Notes under the pieces: model-generated
What the model was told of the DNA's origin: nothing
The model's input: only the letters and a program-made list of their open reading frames with translations
The model's database searches: none
Program-made: the position numbers and the translations under genes
Origin: Pseudomonas pergaminensis
GTDB taxonomy: Bacteria > Pseudomonadota > Gammaproteobacteria > Pseudomonadales > Pseudomonadaceae
DNA: 64,000 nucleotides
Direction: 5' to 3'
Assembly (NCBI RefSeq): GCF_024112395.2
Contig: NZ_CP078013.2
Location: 3,224,001 to 3,288,000, forward strand
Part shown: positions 62,218-64,000 of the stretch, one piece after another
Numbering within the stretch: the stretch's first letter is position 1
How the letters are laid out: each line of letters starts with the position of its first letter

Positions 62218-63228
62218 TCAGAGGTTTTCGTCGATAACGATCTTCATCGCCAGCGGCAGTACGGGGGGCGCATCGACTATTCCCTGCTGATGCAGCAGGT
62301 AATCGATACAGGCTTGCACCTGGCCTTCCGGGTCTTGGTCCAGTACCAGCGACATCACGCCCTGGCGTAGCAGGCTTGCATGCAATGCGCTGGCCTCGTG
62401 ACCGATCCACACGGGGTGTGCATCTGCCTGGGCAAGGGCCGCTTGAATACCCAGCGATCCGCTGCCGGTGTCGTATAGCCCTGCCAAAGGTTGATCTGCA
62501 AGGCATTGCGCGACGACTGCGCGGGTGAGTTCATCGTCGTCGAAGCACTCGATCGGGCCGATAACGCGTGTGTCGGGGGCATGCTGCGTCATCACGTCGA
62601 TAAAGCCCTTGGCCCGCTCCTGGTGAGCAAAAAAGGCCAGTGAGTTGACCACCAGCAGAACCAGCCCCGGCTGCGGCCCGACCCACTGGCTCATCAACCG
62701 TCCGGCGCTGCGCCCCGCGGCGTGGTTGTCGATGCCGACATACACAGCACCTTGTACATCGGTGAGGTTGCTGGTGAGTAAAACGGTGGGCGTGCCGCCC
62801 TGCACGATTGCGTTCAACGCCTGCTGCACGGTGGGCGTATCGGGGGCGACCACAATCATGCCGTGGCGACGCGAGCGCGGTTTGCGCAGGGCGTCGAGCA
62901 GTTGCTGCGGTGCGCCCTCCGCCCAGCGTTGATGGCGCAGCGTAAGGTGGGCGCTGAGGCGTTGGGCTTGGCGTTCGAAGGCTGCAACCAGCCGCTTGAA
63001 GTGGTCGGTGGCGCTGTCGCTCAGCAACACATCGACAATCATTGGGCCGGTAAATGGCGCAGGCAGGCCCGGGCGGATGCCCAGGGCGCGTGCCACGGTC
63101 AGCACCTTGCGCCGTTTAACATCAGACACCTTGCCACGGTCATTGAGCACACGGTCCACGGTGCTCAGGCTGACCCCCGCCAATTCTGCGACCTTCAACA
63201 GACCGTGACGTTTGACTGTGCTGCTCAT
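62218..63228 (-). CDS. LacI family transcriptional regulator
   Basis: A 336-residue LacI-type regulator. The N-terminal helix-turn-helix and hinge (LLKVAELAGVSLSTVDRVLNDRGKVSDVKRRKV) is at about 8-40, followed by a periplasmic-binding-protein-like core (VYVGIDNHAAGRSAGRLMSQW near 170). The sugar-like effector is unknown. Its neighbour on the same strand is a cytochrome c gene; its targets are probably outside the window. Confidence 0.9.
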   Translation of the reverse strand: MSSTVKRHGLLKVAELAGVSLSTVDRVLNDRGKVSDVKRRKVLTVARALGIRPGLPAPFTGPMIVDVLLSDSATDHFKRLVAAFERQAQRLSAHLTLRHQRWAEGAPQQLLDALRKPRSRRHGMIVVAPDTPTVQQALNAIVQGGTPTVLLTSNLTDVQGAVYVGIDNHAAGRSAGRLMSQWVGPQPGLVLLVVNSLAFFAHQERAKGFIDVMTQHAPDTRVIGPIECFDDDELTRAVVAQCLADQPLAGLYDTGSGSLGIQAALAQADAHPVWIGHEASALHASLLRQGVMSLVLDQDPEGQVQACIDYLLHQQGIVDAPPVLPLAMKIVIDENL

Positions 63229-63289
63229 GCCAAGCACGCTTCCTGTGAGAGGGTGGGCCTGTGAGTGTACCGGCAGGCCCGATATGGTG

Positions 63290-64000
63290 TCAGCGAGATG
63301 TGCCGTCCGCGCTCAATTGCGCTGGCAATTTGCGTGCCTCGCGTACCTCTGCAACCTGTTGGGCGGTCACCTGCGGCGCGGCATTACCCCAGCTGTTGCG
63401 GATGTAGGAGAGTGTTGCCGCAATCTGCTGGTCCGATAGCTTCCACGCAAAGCTGGGCATTGCGCCGCTGGTGGGATTGTCGAGGGTCACCGCGCCGCGC
63501 CCGCCTTCCAGCGCCGTGGTGATCAAGCTTTGCGCATTTTCAGCCTGGATTCCGGGGTTGCCAGCCAGGCTCGACGCCAGTTGATTGATCCCCTTGCCAT
63601 CACTGTTGTGGCACGCCGAGCAATTGGCCGAGTACACGTTGGCGCCTTGTTGCATGGTCTTGTCGCTGGCGTGGAGCGGGCGAGGGCTGCGAACGTCCGA
63701 GCCCGGCAGAGTTTTGAGGTAGGCCGCTATGGCGAACAGGTCTTCATCGCGCATATGCTGGGTCGAGTTTGTGACCGCTTCGGCCATCGGCCCGGACGCT
63801 ACGGCCACGTGGTTACTGCCGGTCTTGAGATATTGCACCACTTGCATATCGCTCCAGCCGCCGATACCGACGTAGGGGTTGGCGGTAATTTCCGGTGCAT
63901 GCCAGCCCGCCAGTTCGCCGCCTTGCAGGTACGCGCCCTTCTTGTCACCACCGAGGAAATTCTTCGGCGTATGGCAAGCCGCACAGTGCCCGAGGCCGTC
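63290..64000 (-). CDS. diheme cytochrome c, partial at window edge
   Basis: Open reading frame running off the right edge; only the C-terminal 236 residues are seen. Two heme c motifs are present: CAACH (about 63871-63857 region, in GHCAACHTPKNFLGGDKKG) and CSACH in NVYSANCSACHNSDGKG. The TPKNFLGGD signature is typical of the cytochrome c subunit of membrane-bound alcohol/gluconate dehydrogenases, which pass electrons to ubiquinone from the periplasm. The dehydrogenase subunit should lie outside the window. Confidence 0.88.
   Translation of the reverse strand, partial: DGLGHCAACHTPKNFLGGDKKGAYLQGGELAGWHAPEITANPYVGIGGWSDMQVVQYLKTGSNHVAVASGPMAEAVTNSTQHMRDEDLFAIAAYLKTLPGSDVRSPRPLHASDKTMQQGANVYSANCSACHNSDGKGINQLASSLAGNPGIQAENAQSLITTALEGGRGAVTLDNPTSGAMPSFAWKLSDQQIAATLSYIRNSWGNAAPQVTAQQVAEVREARKLPAQLSADGTSR

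Overview
This is a chromosomal window of about 64 kb from a gamma-proteobacterium that reads as Pseudomonas, most likely the P. fluorescens group. The basis is protein recognition (trxB, prlC, an ethanolamine-type AraC regulator, a GntP/OtnK/OtnC/OtnI/LtnD operon, an alcohol-dehydrogenase-type cytochrome c), moderate-to-high GC, and A-rich leader motifs of the Pseudomonas Hfq/Crc type. The species cannot be fixed from sequence alone. I saw no rRNA, tRNA, IS element, prophage or CRISPR array. About sixty protein genes fill the window. Most form small catabolic operons, each beside its own regulator, so this is an accessory metabolic region next to a short housekeeping stretch. | Layout: 0-9 kb holds a chemoreceptor, thioredoxin reductase, an Lrp regulator and a divergent C-S lyase / leucyl aminopeptidase / oligopeptidase A operon. 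9-19 kb holds a LysR/old-yellow-enzyme pair, then a DeoR regulator and a minus-strand L-threonate operon (ltnD-otnK-otnC-gntP-otnI) that also carries a secreted alpha/beta hydrolase and two unannotated small ORFs overlapping downstream gene starts. 19-24.5 kb holds an SDR/LysR pair, a glyoxalase-fold protein, a dicarboxylate/amino-acid symporter and gamma-glutamyltransferase. 24.5-32 kb is a GntR-controlled island with an SCP2-like/hydrolase fusion, SDR, GST-like protein, RutF-like flavin reductase, an extra ribB, a carboxymuconolactone-decarboxylase-like protein and a RutA-like flavin monooxygenase. 32-44.5 kb holds LysR, AraC and an APC permease, two paralogous TetR genes, a coupled pair of NAD(P)-binding proteins, an aminotransferase broken by two compensating frameshifts, a truncated LysR gene, a NemR/NemA pair with clear operators, an SDR and NDH-2. 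44.5-51.4 kb holds a six-gene minus-strand operon and a plus-strand set whose first gene has an in-frame stop. 51.4-62.2 kb is a GntR-controlled lactone-type catabolic regulon (MFS, ALDH, ADH, 3-hydroxyacid dehydrogenase, two metallo-beta-lactamase-fold lactonases, one secreted, and a dCache chemoreceptor). 62-64 kb holds a LacI regulator and a diheme cytochrome c that runs off the right edge. | The main signals beyond gene calling are regulatory. Three operator families recur at several promoters, usually in the spacer between a TTGACA -35 and its -10: GACAGATTGTC (GntR at 24.7 kb), ATTGTATTACAAT (GntR at 56.3 kb; four copies over 6 kb) and a TGATCA-centred dyad in two near-identical promoters 10 kb apart. 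These define co-regulated gene sets from sequence alone and suggest what each island does.
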